Part shown: one piece after another, positions 7,947 to 13,910 of the stretch
Layout of the letters: every line of letters begins with the position of its first letter
How positions within the stretch are numbered: position 1 is the stretch's first letter
Origin: an uncultured Ruminococcus sp.
Lineage (GTDB): Bacteria > Bacillota > Clostridia > Oscillospirales > Acutalibacteraceae
Length of the DNA: 13,934 nucleotides
Assembly (NCBI GenBank): GCA_900543095.1
Contig: UQQD01000031.1
Coordinates: forward strand, 1 to 13,934
Direction of reading: 5' to 3'
Notes under the pieces: generated by a model
Seen by the model: only the letters and a program-made list of their open reading frames with translations
The model's database searches: none
Told to the model about the DNA's origin: nothing
Program-made: the position numbers and the translations under genes

Positions 7947-7979
7947 ATAACCTAAGTGCAAATATCCCCGCATCTTAGG
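7947..7979 (+). repeat. Truncated end of the 175-bp repeat family, copy B
   Basis: These 33 bases align with the outer end of copy D (13729 onward) with only a few mismatches: both begin ATAACC, share AGTGCAAATATCCC and end in TTAGG. The remaining ~140 bases of the family are absent. The arms CCTAAG (7951-7956) and CTTAGG (7974-7979) could form a hairpin by themselves. Unlike the full copies it is oriented against the flanking minus-strand genes. Confidence 0.7.
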
Positions 7980-7993
7980 AGTCGGGGGTTCAA

Positions 7994-8026
7994 TTAAAAA
8001 ACAGTGCGGCAGAAAATTCTGCCGCA
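7994..8026 (-). terminator. Rho-independent terminator of the surface protein gene
   Basis: Perfect 9-bp stem GTGCGGCAG (8003-8011) and CTGCCGCAC (8018-8026) with an AAAATT loop. Read on the minus strand it is followed by TG and then TTTTTT (about 7999-7994). It is 51 bases past the stop of the gene at 8077. Confidence 0.93.
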
Positions 8027-8076
8027 CCCTGTGTCTGAACCTTTTAAGTATTAAAATTCATTTGTAACTTATTGTA

Positions 8077-9225
8077 TTATGCCTTGCCCGAATTTCTTTT
8101 GCGCCAAACGTACATAGCAACTGTTAACGCAACAAGTACTGTCAATGTAATTACTGCGATTGAAACTGCGCCTGTGGCAACAACACCGTTGTTTGTTGTG
8201 CCGTTGTTGTTATTGGCATTGTCGTTTGTAGCAACGTCGCTTGTTGCGGAAGATTTGTTATCGCTTGGATTTACAGGAGTATCGTTTTTGCCTTCACCGT
8301 TAATTGAGGGGTTAGGATTTGATGCCGATTTTGCAGTGTAAGTCTTTGACAATAAACCATCTATAGTTACTGAGAACTTGTAATCGCCCTCATCTATTAC
8401 GAAAATTATAAAACGGTTTCCGTATTTTCCGTATTCGTCAACATTATAAGCACCATACATTGCATTATAAGGCACACCTGTAATATACATTAAGCAATCC
8501 TTGATAGCAACTGTTACGCTTTCACCGTTTGCATAGTAGCAGGTAACCTCCATACCGTCAAGATTATTAGAGATAGAATTATTAATATCAAGAGAATTCG
8601 CCCACTTATCAGATTCTTCTGATGATTTAAAACTATTCCGGATATCCTCACGACTGCCTGTAAAAAGCGGGGCTGTAAACACCTTATCGGGGAGCTTTGT
8701 CACTTCAGCACTTACAATAGTGTGCGGATCATCTATTTGTTTAACAGAAAAATCTGCTGAAACGCTTGAAACGCTGTATCCATATTCGCTCTCATATTCT
8801 GCATAATCGTACACTACAGTAAAATTAACAGTATCGTCATTATAGGATGTGTTGTAGCGTATGTAACCCTTATATCCGTCAATTTCGGCAATCGGCGGAA
8901 CAATACCGCCCTTGCTGTCAATACCGTCACAGTTCACATCATATTCTTCACCGTTGCTGTAAACGATATGCAACACAACATTGCTCCAAAAACTACTGTC
9001 TGAAATTTCGTCACGAAGTACTGTAACGCTTTCGGGTGCTTTAACAACTTCCATAGAAACAGGATAAATACTTTCCTCTGCCTCATCACCTGATGCGACA
9101 TTGCCGTAGCCGTAATCATCTTCGCCGATTTCAGACGCAAACGCCTGAATAAATACTGTCAGCACAAGGGTTGCTGCCAATACAGCCGACAGTAAAACTG
9201 TAATAATTTTTGAATGTTTCCTCAT
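8077..9225 (-). CDS. Secreted, C-terminally anchored surface protein, unknown function
   Basis: 382 residues. The signal peptide is residues 1-30. The ectodomain (~55-298) is aromatic- and acid-rich with two segments of the form 'V..LP/APE.V...V.YSNGEEYDV' (~59-96 and ~172-240), which recall bacterial Ig-like repeats by eye. A low-complexity Asn/Ser/Thr/Pro linker (~300-347) leads to VVATGA (348-353), a membrane helix (~354-373) and a basic tail (WRKRNSGKA). That is the architecture of a sortase substrate, but the expected LPxTG-like proline is missing, so a plain tail-in-membrane anchor is equally possible. ATG 9225 has GGAGG five bases upstream; an in-frame GTG overlaps that site and is rejected. 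It ends at its own strong terminator. It may form a surface set with the neighbouring LRR-dockerin gene, but each gene appears separately transcribed. Confidence 0.85.
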   Translation of the reverse strand: MRKHSKIITVLLSAVLAATLVLTVFIQAFASEIGEDDYGYGNVASGDEAEESIYPVSMEVVKAPESVTVLRDEISDSSFWSNVVLHIVYSNGEEYDVNCDGIDSKGGIVPPIAEIDGYKGYIRYNTSYNDDTVNFTVVYDYAEYESEYGYSVSSVSADFSVKQIDDPHTIVSAEVTKLPDKVFTAPLFTGSREDIRNSFKSSEESDKWANSLDINNSISNNLDGMEVTCYYANGESVTVAIKDCLMYITGVPYNAMYGAYNVDEYGKYGNRFIIFVIDEGDYKFSVTIDGLLSKTYTAKSASNPNPSINGEGKNDTPVNPSDNKSSATSDVATNDNANNNNGTTNNGVVATGAVSIAVITLTVLVALTVAMYVWRKRNSGKA

Positions 9226-9335
9226 AATTTCCTCCACTTTTATTATTATAATTTGGTATTCAAGTTTTATATTTTTGTTTTAAACACCATTCCCATCTGA
9301 ATAATAATTTAAAAATTAACCCAAAACGCATTATG

Positions 9336-9341
9336 ATTATA
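9336..9341 (-). promoter_or_regulatory. Possible -10 box for the surface protein gene
   Basis: Minus-strand TATAAT overlapping the inverted repeat at 9339-9357. The -35 region (TCTAAA at 17 bases) is poor. If real, the XRE regulator could control this divergent gene as well as itself. Another TATAAT close to the ribosome binding site (about 9245-9252) also lacks a good -35. Confidence 0.35.
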
Positions 9342-9357
9342 CTGCATTTTGCGGTAT
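9339..9357. promoter_or_regulatory. Putative operator 1 of the XRE regulator
   Basis: Inverted repeat ATACTGCA-N3-TGCGGTAT, arms matching at 7 of 8 positions. It lies just upstream of the regulator's -35. A near-identical site is at 9683-9701 and a half-conserved one at 9364-9382. Shape and position fit a dimeric HTH repressor site. Confidence 0.65.
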
Positions 9358-9360
9358 TTT

Positions 9361-9390
9361 TAGACACAACAAACTGCGGTATGCTATACT
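9361..9390 (+). promoter_or_regulatory. Promoter of the XRE regulator
   Basis: TAGACA (9361-9366), 18-base spacer, TATACT (9385-9390). The leader would be about 12 bases, and AGAGGTG precedes the ATG. The spacer contains the half-site TGCGGTAT. Confidence 0.7.
9364..9382. promoter_or_regulatory. Putative degenerate operator inside the regulator's promoter
   Basis: The right half TGCGGTAT (9375-9382) is identical to operator 1. The left half (9364-9371) matches 5 of 8 positions. It starts 25 bases from operator 1 and lies between -35 and -10, so binding would block RNA polymerase, suggesting autorepression. Confidence 0.5.
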
Positions 9391-9408
9391 TTAGCAGAGG
9401 TGAACCCT

Positions 9409-9636
9409 ATGTACAAAAGAATAAGAGAACTAAGAGAGGACGCCGACCTGACGCAAAAAGAAATGAGCAAGATACTTCACTGTTCGCAACAAGTTTACAG
9501 CAACTATGAACTTGGGCAACGTGACATTCCCACTGCGGTTTTGGTTATGCTCGCAAAACACTTTTGTACAAGCACCGACTATATTCTTGAACTCACCGAC
9601 ATTAATTTGCCGACAAATAAAATCGGCAAGGTGTGA
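9409..9636 (+). CDS. Small XRE/Cro-type HTH transcriptional regulator
   Basis: 75 residues, essentially one HTH_3 domain: IRELREDADLTQKEMSKIL (helices 1-2), then CSQQVYSNYELGQRDIP (recognition helix region, ~25-41) and PTAVLVMLAKHFCTSTDYIL (~41-60). There is no sensing domain, so activity is probably set by dimer binding or a partner protein. ATG 9409 is preceded by AGAGGTG with six bases between; an in-frame GTG at 9400 is part of that ribosome binding site and is rejected. It is the only plus-strand gene in the middle of the window, has its own promoter and terminator, and is surrounded by inverted-repeat sites that are probably its operators. It could be a stand-alone repressor or the remnant of a toxin-antitoxin or phage module; no toxin gene adjoins it. 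Confidence 0.9.
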   Translation: MYKRIRELREDADLTQKEMSKILHCSQQVYSNYELGQRDIPTAVLVMLAKHFCTSTDYILELTDINLPTNKIGKV

Positions 9637-9641
9637 TGTAT

Positions 9642-9670
9642 GCGATGTCTTTTATATAGACATCGCTTTT
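9642..9670 (+). terminator. Rho-independent terminator of the XRE regulator
   Basis: Perfect 8-bp stem GCGATGTC (9642-9649) and GACATCGC (9659-9666), A+T-rich loop, then TTTT. It starts 5 bases after the stop codon. Confidence 0.85.
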
Positions 9671-9682
9671 AATATAAACAGT

Positions 9683-9701
9683 TTACTGCAATTTGCGGTA
9701 T
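9683..9701. promoter_or_regulatory. Second full copy of the XRE-associated inverted repeat
   Basis: TTACTGCA-N3-TGCGGTAT. Over 19 bases (9685-9703) it differs from 9341-9359 at a single position. It lies downstream of the regulator's terminator, where no promoter is apparent. It overlaps a second small inverted repeat, GGTATT-N4-AATACC, at 9697-9712. Confidence 0.6.
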
Positions 9702-9740
9702 TTGTCAATACCGAATTTTATTTTACGATAAATTTTTTGC

Positions 9741-9773
9741 AAAAAACCGTCGGGCTGTTTATGTCCGACGGTT
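9741..9773 (-). terminator. Rho-independent terminator of dpaAB
   Basis: Perfect 9-bp stem AACCGTCGG (9745-9753) and CCGACGGTT (9765-9773). Read on the minus strand it ends in a run of T (positions down to 9741). It lies 22 bases beyond the dpaB stop codon. Confidence 0.88.
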
Positions 9774-9794
9774 TAAGCGTTAATAAAATCGGTA

Positions 9795-10367
9795 TTATCC
9801 GAAAATCGGCTGATACTGCTTGTCTTTGAGCGCATATTCAACGCATACAGGCAGCTTTTCAAAATCCGCAACGAGCGAATTCGGTTTTTTCTCAATGTCG
9901 TCCTGCCTCAGCGGCACAAAATAGATATGCTTTGTGTTGAGCAATCTGCCGATGTTTTGAGCCGACGCACCGAGTGCGTCGTTTGTAGCCGCACACAACA
10001 GCACGGGGCGAAGTATGCGAAGATGCGACTTTGCCGCCATTGTGACCGATGTGTCGGTCACGCCGAGCGACAGCTTTGCAAGGGTGTTGCCCGTGCAGGG
10101 AGCTATTACAAGCAGGTCGCACATTTTTTTCGGGCCGAGCGGCTCGGTTTCAACGGCGGTGTGCAAAACCTTGTGTCCTGAGATTTCTTCTGCCTTTTTT
10201 ATCATTTCCTCGGCCTTTCCGAAGCGTGTGTCGGTTGAATATGCGTTTTGCGACATTATCGGCAGAACGTCATAACCAAGCTCAACAAGCTTCTGCATTT
10301 GAGGAAATGCTTTTGAAAAGGTGCAAAAGGAACCGCACATCGCAAATCCTATGGTTGCTTTTGTCAC
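9795..10367 (-). CDS. dpaB: Dipicolinate synthase subunit B
   Basis: Flavoprotein-like subunit of dipicolinate synthase (SpoVFB), which with DpaA makes the spore-core compound dipicolinic acid from dihydrodipicolinate in the mother cell. It has 190 residues, near the usual ~200. Visible hallmarks are GFAMCGSFCTF (7-17), TDTRFG (45-50) and a flavoprotein-type loop IAPCTGNTLAKLSLGVTDTSV (~88-108). Translation starts with GTG at 10367, seven bases after GGAGG, and overlaps the dpaA stop by 4 bases (GTGA), a sign of translational coupling. A strong terminator follows. It supports a spore-forming host. Confidence 0.95.
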   Translation of the reverse strand: MTKATIGFAMCGSFCTFSKAFPQMQKLVELGYDVLPIMSQNAYSTDTRFGKAEEMIKKAEEISGHKVLHTAVETEPLGPKKMCDLLVIAPCTGNTLAKLSLGVTDTSVTMAAKSHLRILRPVLLCAATNDALGASAQNIGRLLNTKHIYFVPLRQDDIEKKPNSLVADFEKLPVCVEYALKDKQYQPIFG

Positions 10368-11236
10368 CCGTAAACCTCCTCGATGATGTTAAAAACTGTT
10401 GTTTCAATAATTTTTCCTGCTGCTTTCGGAGCACATTTTCCGGGAAGCGACAGCGCTCTTACCGCGTCAAGCCCAAGGGCGTGAGCAGCCTCAAAATCCA
10501 CGCCTCCCGGAAGAGATGCAAGGTCTATTATAAGGGTGCTGCTGTCGGTATTCATAAGCAGATTTTTGTCAAAAATCATTGACGGAATCGTGTTGAACAC
10601 AACGTCAAAGCCCTTGACCGATCTGAGCCTTTCGGTTCTGACTGTTTCGTAACCGAGCGCAGAAGCGTATGCAAGGTCGCTTTGCCTGCGTGCAGTCACC
10701 GCAACTTCAGCGCCGAGAAGCTTTAGTTTATGGGAAAGTATCTTGCCTATTCTGCCGAATCCCGTTATCATACAGCGGCTCTTGTCAATCGTTCCCTCAA
10801 AATTCTGCATTGCACACTCGATTGCTCCCTCTGCCGTCGGAACTGCATTCAGCACTGCAAACTCTTCTTCTGCGGAGTAGTCATAAATCTTTCCGCCGCC
10901 GAGCGTGGGATATGCCTTTAAAAATTTGTCACGCATAGATACAAACACAGGCTTTTTGACCAACGCTTTGCAATCGTCCTCGTCAAGGAGCGTACATTTA
11001 TCGGAAAACGGCGTATTGACGGTTCTGTCGGCTCTTACCGACGGCAGAGGAAAAATTACTGCGTCACCGTCGTTTATTGCAGTTTTTATATCTGCAATTT
11101 TTAACGCCCCGGTGCTTTCAAGCCTGTCAAAGCCGCCGAGTATTACGTCGTAGCATCTGTCGGAAATTGATTTTGCAAGGAAAAGCTGGCGTTTGTCGCC
11201 GCCGATTACAGCAAAGGTTTTTATCTTGTCAATCAT
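10364..11236 (-). CDS. dpaA: Dipicolinate synthase subunit A
   Basis: Dehydrogenase-like subunit of dipicolinate synthase (SpoVFA), made late in sporulation. It has 290 residues, close to the ~297 of the Bacillus subtilis protein. An N-terminal Rossmann-like half begins FAVIGGDKRQ (8-17). The NAD(P)-binding half has ITGFGRIGKILSHKLKLLGA (157-176) followed by an ARR stretch. The C-terminal LPGKCAPKAAG is typical. I use ATG 11236, with a weak GGGTG seven bases upstream. The frame remains open to 11347, but those codons run into repeat copy C, so the longer form is unlikely. Upstream lie repeat copy C and, beyond it, a SigK-like promoter. Confidence 0.94.
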   Translation of the reverse strand: MIDKIKTFAVIGGDKRQLFLAKSISDRCYDVILGGFDRLESTGALKIADIKTAINDGDAVIFPLPSVRADRTVNTPFSDKCTLLDEDDCKALVKKPVFVSMRDKFLKAYPTLGGGKIYDYSAEEEFAVLNAVPTAEGAIECAMQNFEGTIDKSRCMITGFGRIGKILSHKLKLLGAEVAVTARRQSDLAYASALGYETVRTERLRSVKGFDVVFNTIPSMIFDKNLLMNTDSSTLIIDLASLPGGVDFEAAHALGLDAVRALSLPGKCAPKAAGKIIETTVFNIIEEVYG

Positions 11237-11272
11237 CTGCAACACCCAAAATGATATTTTTGCCGAATATGG

Positions 11273-11447
11273 TTTTAAATCGGAGCAATGCTCTGCTTTG
11301 CTTGCAAGAAGCAAGCTTGCAAAAGATTGCAAACAGTGCAAACGCACGTTGGCTCATCTGGGTTTCAGCGAAAAATTATAACTCCTGCTGAAATTCCGAA
11401 CCGGCACCCGCCGCCTAAGCGGCGGAGGACATTTGCACTTAGGTTTA
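11273..11447 (-). repeat. Dispersed 175-bp intergenic repeat, copy C, in the dpaAB leader
   Basis: Full-length copy aligning end to end with copies A and D. Potential pairings are AGTGCAAA (11335-11342) with TTTGCACT (11432-11439); GCTTGC (11300-11305) with GCAAGC (11311-11316), which replaces the GCTCTGC/GCAGAGC stem of A and D; and a perfect hairpin CCGCCG-loop-CGGCGG near 11409-11426. On the minus strand the loop of that hairpin, CTTAGG, is complementary to CCTAAG at the 5' end of the element, so a pseudoknot is possible. It occupies most of the 332-base gap between dpaA and ridA. Confidence 0.9.
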
Positions 11448-11453
11448 TACTTT

Positions 11454-11481
11454 TATTGTATGCGCCGAAATTTTCGGGGTG
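11454..11481 (-). promoter_or_regulatory. Candidate SigK-type sporulation promoter of dpaAB
   Basis: Minus-strand CACC (11481-11478), 15 bases, then CATACAATA (11462-11454). The known SigK consensus is mACm-N16-CATAnnnTA, so the -10 fits fully and the spacer is one base short. The CATACAAT core also fits SigE, but no SigE-type -35 is seen. B. subtilis spoVF is SigK-dependent. The predicted start is near 11447, the first base of repeat copy C. A 13-base palindrome (CCGAAA-T-TTTCGG, 11465-11477) fills the spacer. Confidence 0.55.
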
Positions 11482-11506
11482 AATGGTTTATAAGCTATTT
11501 AAAAAT

Positions 11507-11540
11507 AAAAACCTCCGAAAGAGAAATTCTCAATCGGAGG
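11507..11540 (-). terminator. Rho-independent terminator of ilvA-ridA
   Basis: Stem CCTCCGA (11512-11518) and TCGGAGG (11534-11540), with an inner GAGAA/TTCTC pairing. Read on the minus strand it ends in TTTTT. It is 28 bases past the ridA stop. Confidence 0.87.
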
Positions 11541-11568
11541 AATAAGTTTAATTGTTATTTTCGATTTT

Positions 11569-11943
11569 TCATCCAAGCTCGGCGATAACTTCAACTTCAA
11601 CCAAAACATCTTTCGGAAGCTGTTTTGCCGCTACGCAGGAGCGTGCCGGTTTTTCGGTAAAATACTTGCCGTAGACTGCATTAAATGCAGAAAAATCCTC
11701 CATATTTTTGAGGAAGCATACTGTTTTAACAGTCTTGTCAAGCGAACTGCCCGACGCCTCAAGAAGATTTTTGAGGTTTGTGCAAACCTGCTCGGTTTGC
11801 CCCTCAATAGTATCAGACTCAACATTGCCCGACTTTGGGTTAATTGCTATTTGTCCCGAGGTAAACACAAGTCCGTTTACCTTGATTGCCTGTGAATAAG
11901 GTCCGATTGCATCGGGTGCATTTTTTGTATATACTTTTTCCAT
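11569..11943 (-). CDS. ridA: RidA-family enamine/imine deaminase
   Basis: Reactive intermediate deaminase (YjgF/YER057c/UK114 family). It hydrolyses 2-aminoacrylate and 2-aminocrotonate released by PLP dehydratases, protecting PLP enzymes. It has 124 residues, the normal size, and forms a trimer in the family. The N-terminal IGPYSQAIKVNGLVFTSGQI and C-terminal RSCVAAKQLPKD are intact. The substrate carboxylate-binding arginine is R101 and the conserved glutamate is E116, spaced as in E. coli RidA (R105, E120). ATG 11943 has GGAGG eight bases upstream. It begins 18 bases after ilvA and shares its transcript, which fits its role of clearing the enamine made by that enzyme. Confidence 0.95.
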   Translation of the reverse strand: MEKVYTKNAPDAIGPYSQAIKVNGLVFTSGQIAINPKSGNVESDTIEGQTEQVCTNLKNLLEASGSSLDKTVKTVCFLKNMEDFSAFNAVYGKYFTEKPARSCVAAKQLPKDVLVEVEVIAELG

Positions 11944-11961
11944 AATGATTACCTCCGATTA

Positions 11962-13158
11962 TTAGATAAGTTTAAATCCTGCGTTTATAAGAGCGTCGGA
12001 TATTTCCTTTACATGGTCATAGTTTTTGGTTTCAAGCACGATTCTGAGATAGCAGGCGGTTATGTCCGTACCCTCGCTTGCACGTTCGTGGTGGATAGAA
12101 ATTACGTTTGCACCCTTTTCTGCAACTATTTTTGACACGGCAAGAAGCTGTCCCGGCTTATCCTGAAGCTCAATGCAGAACGTCTGCTGTCTGCCCGATT
12201 TGAGCAAGCCCCTCTTGATAACACGGTTAAGAATAGTAACGTCGATGTTACCGCCCGAAACTATGCATACTACCTTTTTGCCCTTCAATGACGGGAGCTT
12301 GTTGAACATAACGGCGGCAAGCGGCGCTGCGCCTGCGCCCTCGGCAATCATCTTCTGACTTTCAATAAGCGAGAGTATTGCAGACGATATTTCATCGTCT
12401 GTGACCGTTACGATCTGATCAACATATTTACTGATATATTTAAAGGTGGTGTGTCCTGCCGCTTTAACCTGAATACCGTCGGCTATGGTAGAAACGCTTT
12501 TAAGCTCTACGGGCTTACCCTGCTTTAACGACTCAACCATTGACGGTGCGCCCTCTGCCTGAACGCCGTAAACCTTGATGTTGGGATTAAGGTTCTTTAT
12601 TGCACACGCAACGCCCGACAAAAGTCCGCCGCCGCCGACTGCGGCAACAACTGCGTCAACATCGGGCATCTCGTTGAGTATTTCGAGTCCGATAGTACCC
12701 TGTCCCGCAATTACGTTTTCGTCGTCAAACGGATGAATAAAAGTATAGTTTTTTTCATCACGAAGTCTCAGAGCTTCGTTGTAGGCATCGTCATAAACTC
12801 CCTTTACCATACAAACATCTGCACCGTAACCCTTGGTTGCCTCAACCTTTGAAATAGGCGCACCGTCGGGCAGACAAATCAGTGATTTTATTCCGTATTT
12901 TGTAGCGGCAAGAGCAACTCCCTGAGCATGGTTGCCCGCAGAACAGGCGATTACGCCATGCTTTTTTTCTTCGTCGGAAAGCTGAGAAATTTTGTAGCCT
13001 GCTCCACGCACCTTGAACGAACCCGTAATTTGAAGATTTTCGGGTTTCAGATAAACGTCGCAGTCTGCTGAAATCGCAGGAGCTTTTACGATATGTGTAG
13101 GTCTGATAACGTCCTTGAGAACATAGGACGCATGGTAGATTTTGTCGAGTGTAAGCAT
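11962..13158 (-). CDS. ilvA: Threonine ammonia-lyase with C-terminal ACT domain
   Basis: PLP-dependent threonine dehydratase converting threonine to 2-oxobutyrate and ammonia, the entry to isoleucine synthesis. It has 398 residues. The PLP lysine is K49 in ITGSFKVRGA, SAGNHAQG lies at 73-80, and the phosphate-binding GGGGLLSG is at 175-182. The C-terminal ~75 residues (FCIELQDKPGQLLAVSKIV...) form a single ACT domain. This is the medium-length form found in Firmicutes rather than the E. coli IlvA form with two regulatory lobes, so the biosynthetic versus catabolic (TdcB-like) role is not settled by sequence. ATG 13158 has AAGGAAG upstream with seven bases between. It is first in a two-gene operon with ridA. 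Confidence 0.94.
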   Translation of the reverse strand: MLTLDKIYHASYVLKDVIRPTHIVKAPAISADCDVYLKPENLQITGSFKVRGAGYKISQLSDEEKKHGVIACSAGNHAQGVALAATKYGIKSLICLPDGAPISKVEATKGYGADVCMVKGVYDDAYNEALRLRDEKNYTFIHPFDDENVIAGQGTIGLEILNEMPDVDAVVAAVGGGGLLSGVACAIKNLNPNIKVYGVQAEGAPSMVESLKQGKPVELKSVSTIADGIQVKAAGHTTFKYISKYVDQIVTVTDDEISSAILSLIESQKMIAEGAGAAPLAAVMFNKLPSLKGKKVVCIVSGGNIDVTILNRVIKRGLLKSGRQQTFCIELQDKPGQLLAVSKIVAEKGANVISIHHERASEGTDITACYLRIVLETKNYDHVKEISDALINAGFKLI

Positions 13159-13185
13159 ACTACATCTTCCTTTGCTTTGTATTTA

Positions 13186-13214
13186 AGAATAATTTTATAA
13201 CAATATGAAGTCAA
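13186..13214 (-). promoter_or_regulatory. Promoter of ilvA-ridA
   Basis: Minus-strand TTGACT (13214-13209), 17 bases, TATTCT (13191-13186). An overlapping alternative TTGATT-17-TAAAAT is also present a few bases upstream. The predicted leader is short (about 20 bases), leaving no room for a T-box or attenuator. Confidence 0.65.
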
Positions 13215-13232
13215 AATCAAGTTTTTTTGCAA

Positions 13233-13249
13233 ATTAATGCATAATTAAT
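13233..13249. promoter_or_regulatory. A+T-rich inverted repeat in the ilvA/DtxR-family divergent region
   Basis: ATTAAT-GCATA-ATTAAT, between the two divergent promoters. It could be an operator for the adjacent metal-dependent repressor, but it does not clearly match the known DtxR or MntR boxes. Confidence 0.35.
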
Positions 13250-13289
13250 CATTTTTTCTTAATTCTGTGAATAAAGCAGACAAATATTA

Positions 13290-13318
13290 TTGATTATCCT
13301 GCAAAAATGTGGTATTCT
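13290..13318 (+). promoter_or_regulatory. Promoter of the DtxR-family regulator
   Basis: TTGATT (13290-13295), 17-base spacer, TATTCT (13313-13318). The ribosome binding site GGAAG is seven bases before ATG 13351. Confidence 0.65.
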
Positions 13319-13350
13319 TATAACAAACAAACAAAATCGGAAGTGTTTTT

Positions 13351-13722
13351 ATGCAGTTAAAAGAATCGGGGGAAATGTACCTTGAAACAATATATGTTCT
13401 CAGCAAAAAATCATCTTATGTGCGCTCAATAGATGTTTGTGAGGAGATGAACTATTCAAAGCCGAGCGTAAGCCGTGCCGTCGGAATACTCAAAGAGGGC
13501 GGATACCTAACCGTAGGCAATGACGGTTCGCTTAACCTTACAAAAGCAGGACTTGAAATTGCCGAAAGGACCTATGAACGCCATACGGTGTTGTCGCAGA
13601 TATTTGAGCTTTTGGGCGTTGACAAAGAAATTGCGGTTGCGGATGCCTGCAAAATTGAACACGTTATCAGCAACGAAACATTTGAAGCATTGAAAAATCA
13701 CTTACACAAGGAATTAAAATAA
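13351..13722 (+). CDS. Short DtxR/MntR-family metal-dependent repressor
   Basis: 123 residues: an N-terminal winged helix (ESGEMYLETIYVL, then RSIDVCEEMNYSKPSVSRAVGILKEGGYL, ~24-53) and a dimerisation/metal domain (~65-123), without the SH3-like third domain of full-length DtxR. Metal ligands line up by spacing with DtxR: M9, H78, C100, E103 and H104 correspond to M10, H79, C102, E105 and H106 of DtxR. In B. subtilis MntR the first and third positions are Asp8 and Glu99, so this site is of the DtxR (iron-responding) type in an MntR-sized protein. It probably represses iron uptake genes when Fe(II) is bound; those targets are not in the window. It is divergent from ilvA and followed by repeat copy D. 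Confidence 0.92.
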   Translation: MQLKESGEMYLETIYVLSKKSSYVRSIDVCEEMNYSKPSVSRAVGILKEGGYLTVGNDGSLNLTKAGLEIAERTYERHTVLSQIFELLGVDKEIAVADACKIEHVISNETFEALKNHLHKELK

Positions 13723-13727
13723 AATTG

Positions 13728-13904
13728 TATAACCTTAGTGCAAATATCCCTCACATTTTAGGCTGCAGATGCCACTTCAGAATTTCAGTGTGAGTTATAA
13801 TCTTCCGCTGAAACCCTGAGGAACTAACGCTCCTTTGCACTGTTTGCAATCTGTCACAAGCTCTGCTCCCTGCAAGCAAAGCAGAGCGTTGCTCCGATTT
13901 AAAA
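13728..13904 (+). repeat. Dispersed 175-bp intergenic repeat, copy D
   Basis: A 177-bp copy in plus orientation starting 6 bases after the stop of the DtxR-family gene. Pairings are AGTGCAAA (13737-13744) with TTTGCACT (13834-13841), GCTCTGC (13860-13866) with GCAGAGC (13881-13887), and ATTTCAG/CTGAAA in the centre (about 13783-13813). No U-run follows the last hairpin. Confidence 0.9.
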
Positions 13905-13910
13905 ATTAAC

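Noticed and set aside
7797..8027. 77-codon N-terminal extension of the LRR-dockerin protein
   Set aside because: The extension crosses the promoter, repeat copy B and the upstream terminator. A signal peptide and an ideal ribosome binding site mark ATG 7796 as the start.
10049..10582. 177-codon plus-strand open frame opposite dpaB and dpaA
   Set aside because: Cysteine- and arginine-rich shadow translation of two recognised sporulation genes.
11266..11273. CATATTCG close upstream of dpaA as a sporulation -10 box
   Set aside because: The final conserved T is missing and no -35 partner is seen. The site at 11454-11481 fits much better.
11237..11347. Longer N-terminus for dpaA
   Set aside because: The added residues are encoded by repeat copy C and would make the protein longer than the known family size.
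11077..11482. Two overlapping plus-strand open frames through repeat copy C
   Set aside because: They lack ribosome binding sites, run antisense over dpaA or through the repeat, and their frames differ from those of copy A.
1322..13904. The repeat family as a classical MITE or insertion sequence remnant
   Set aside because: I found no terminal inverted repeats at the element ends, no direct target duplications, and no transposase gene. A non-classical element remains possible.
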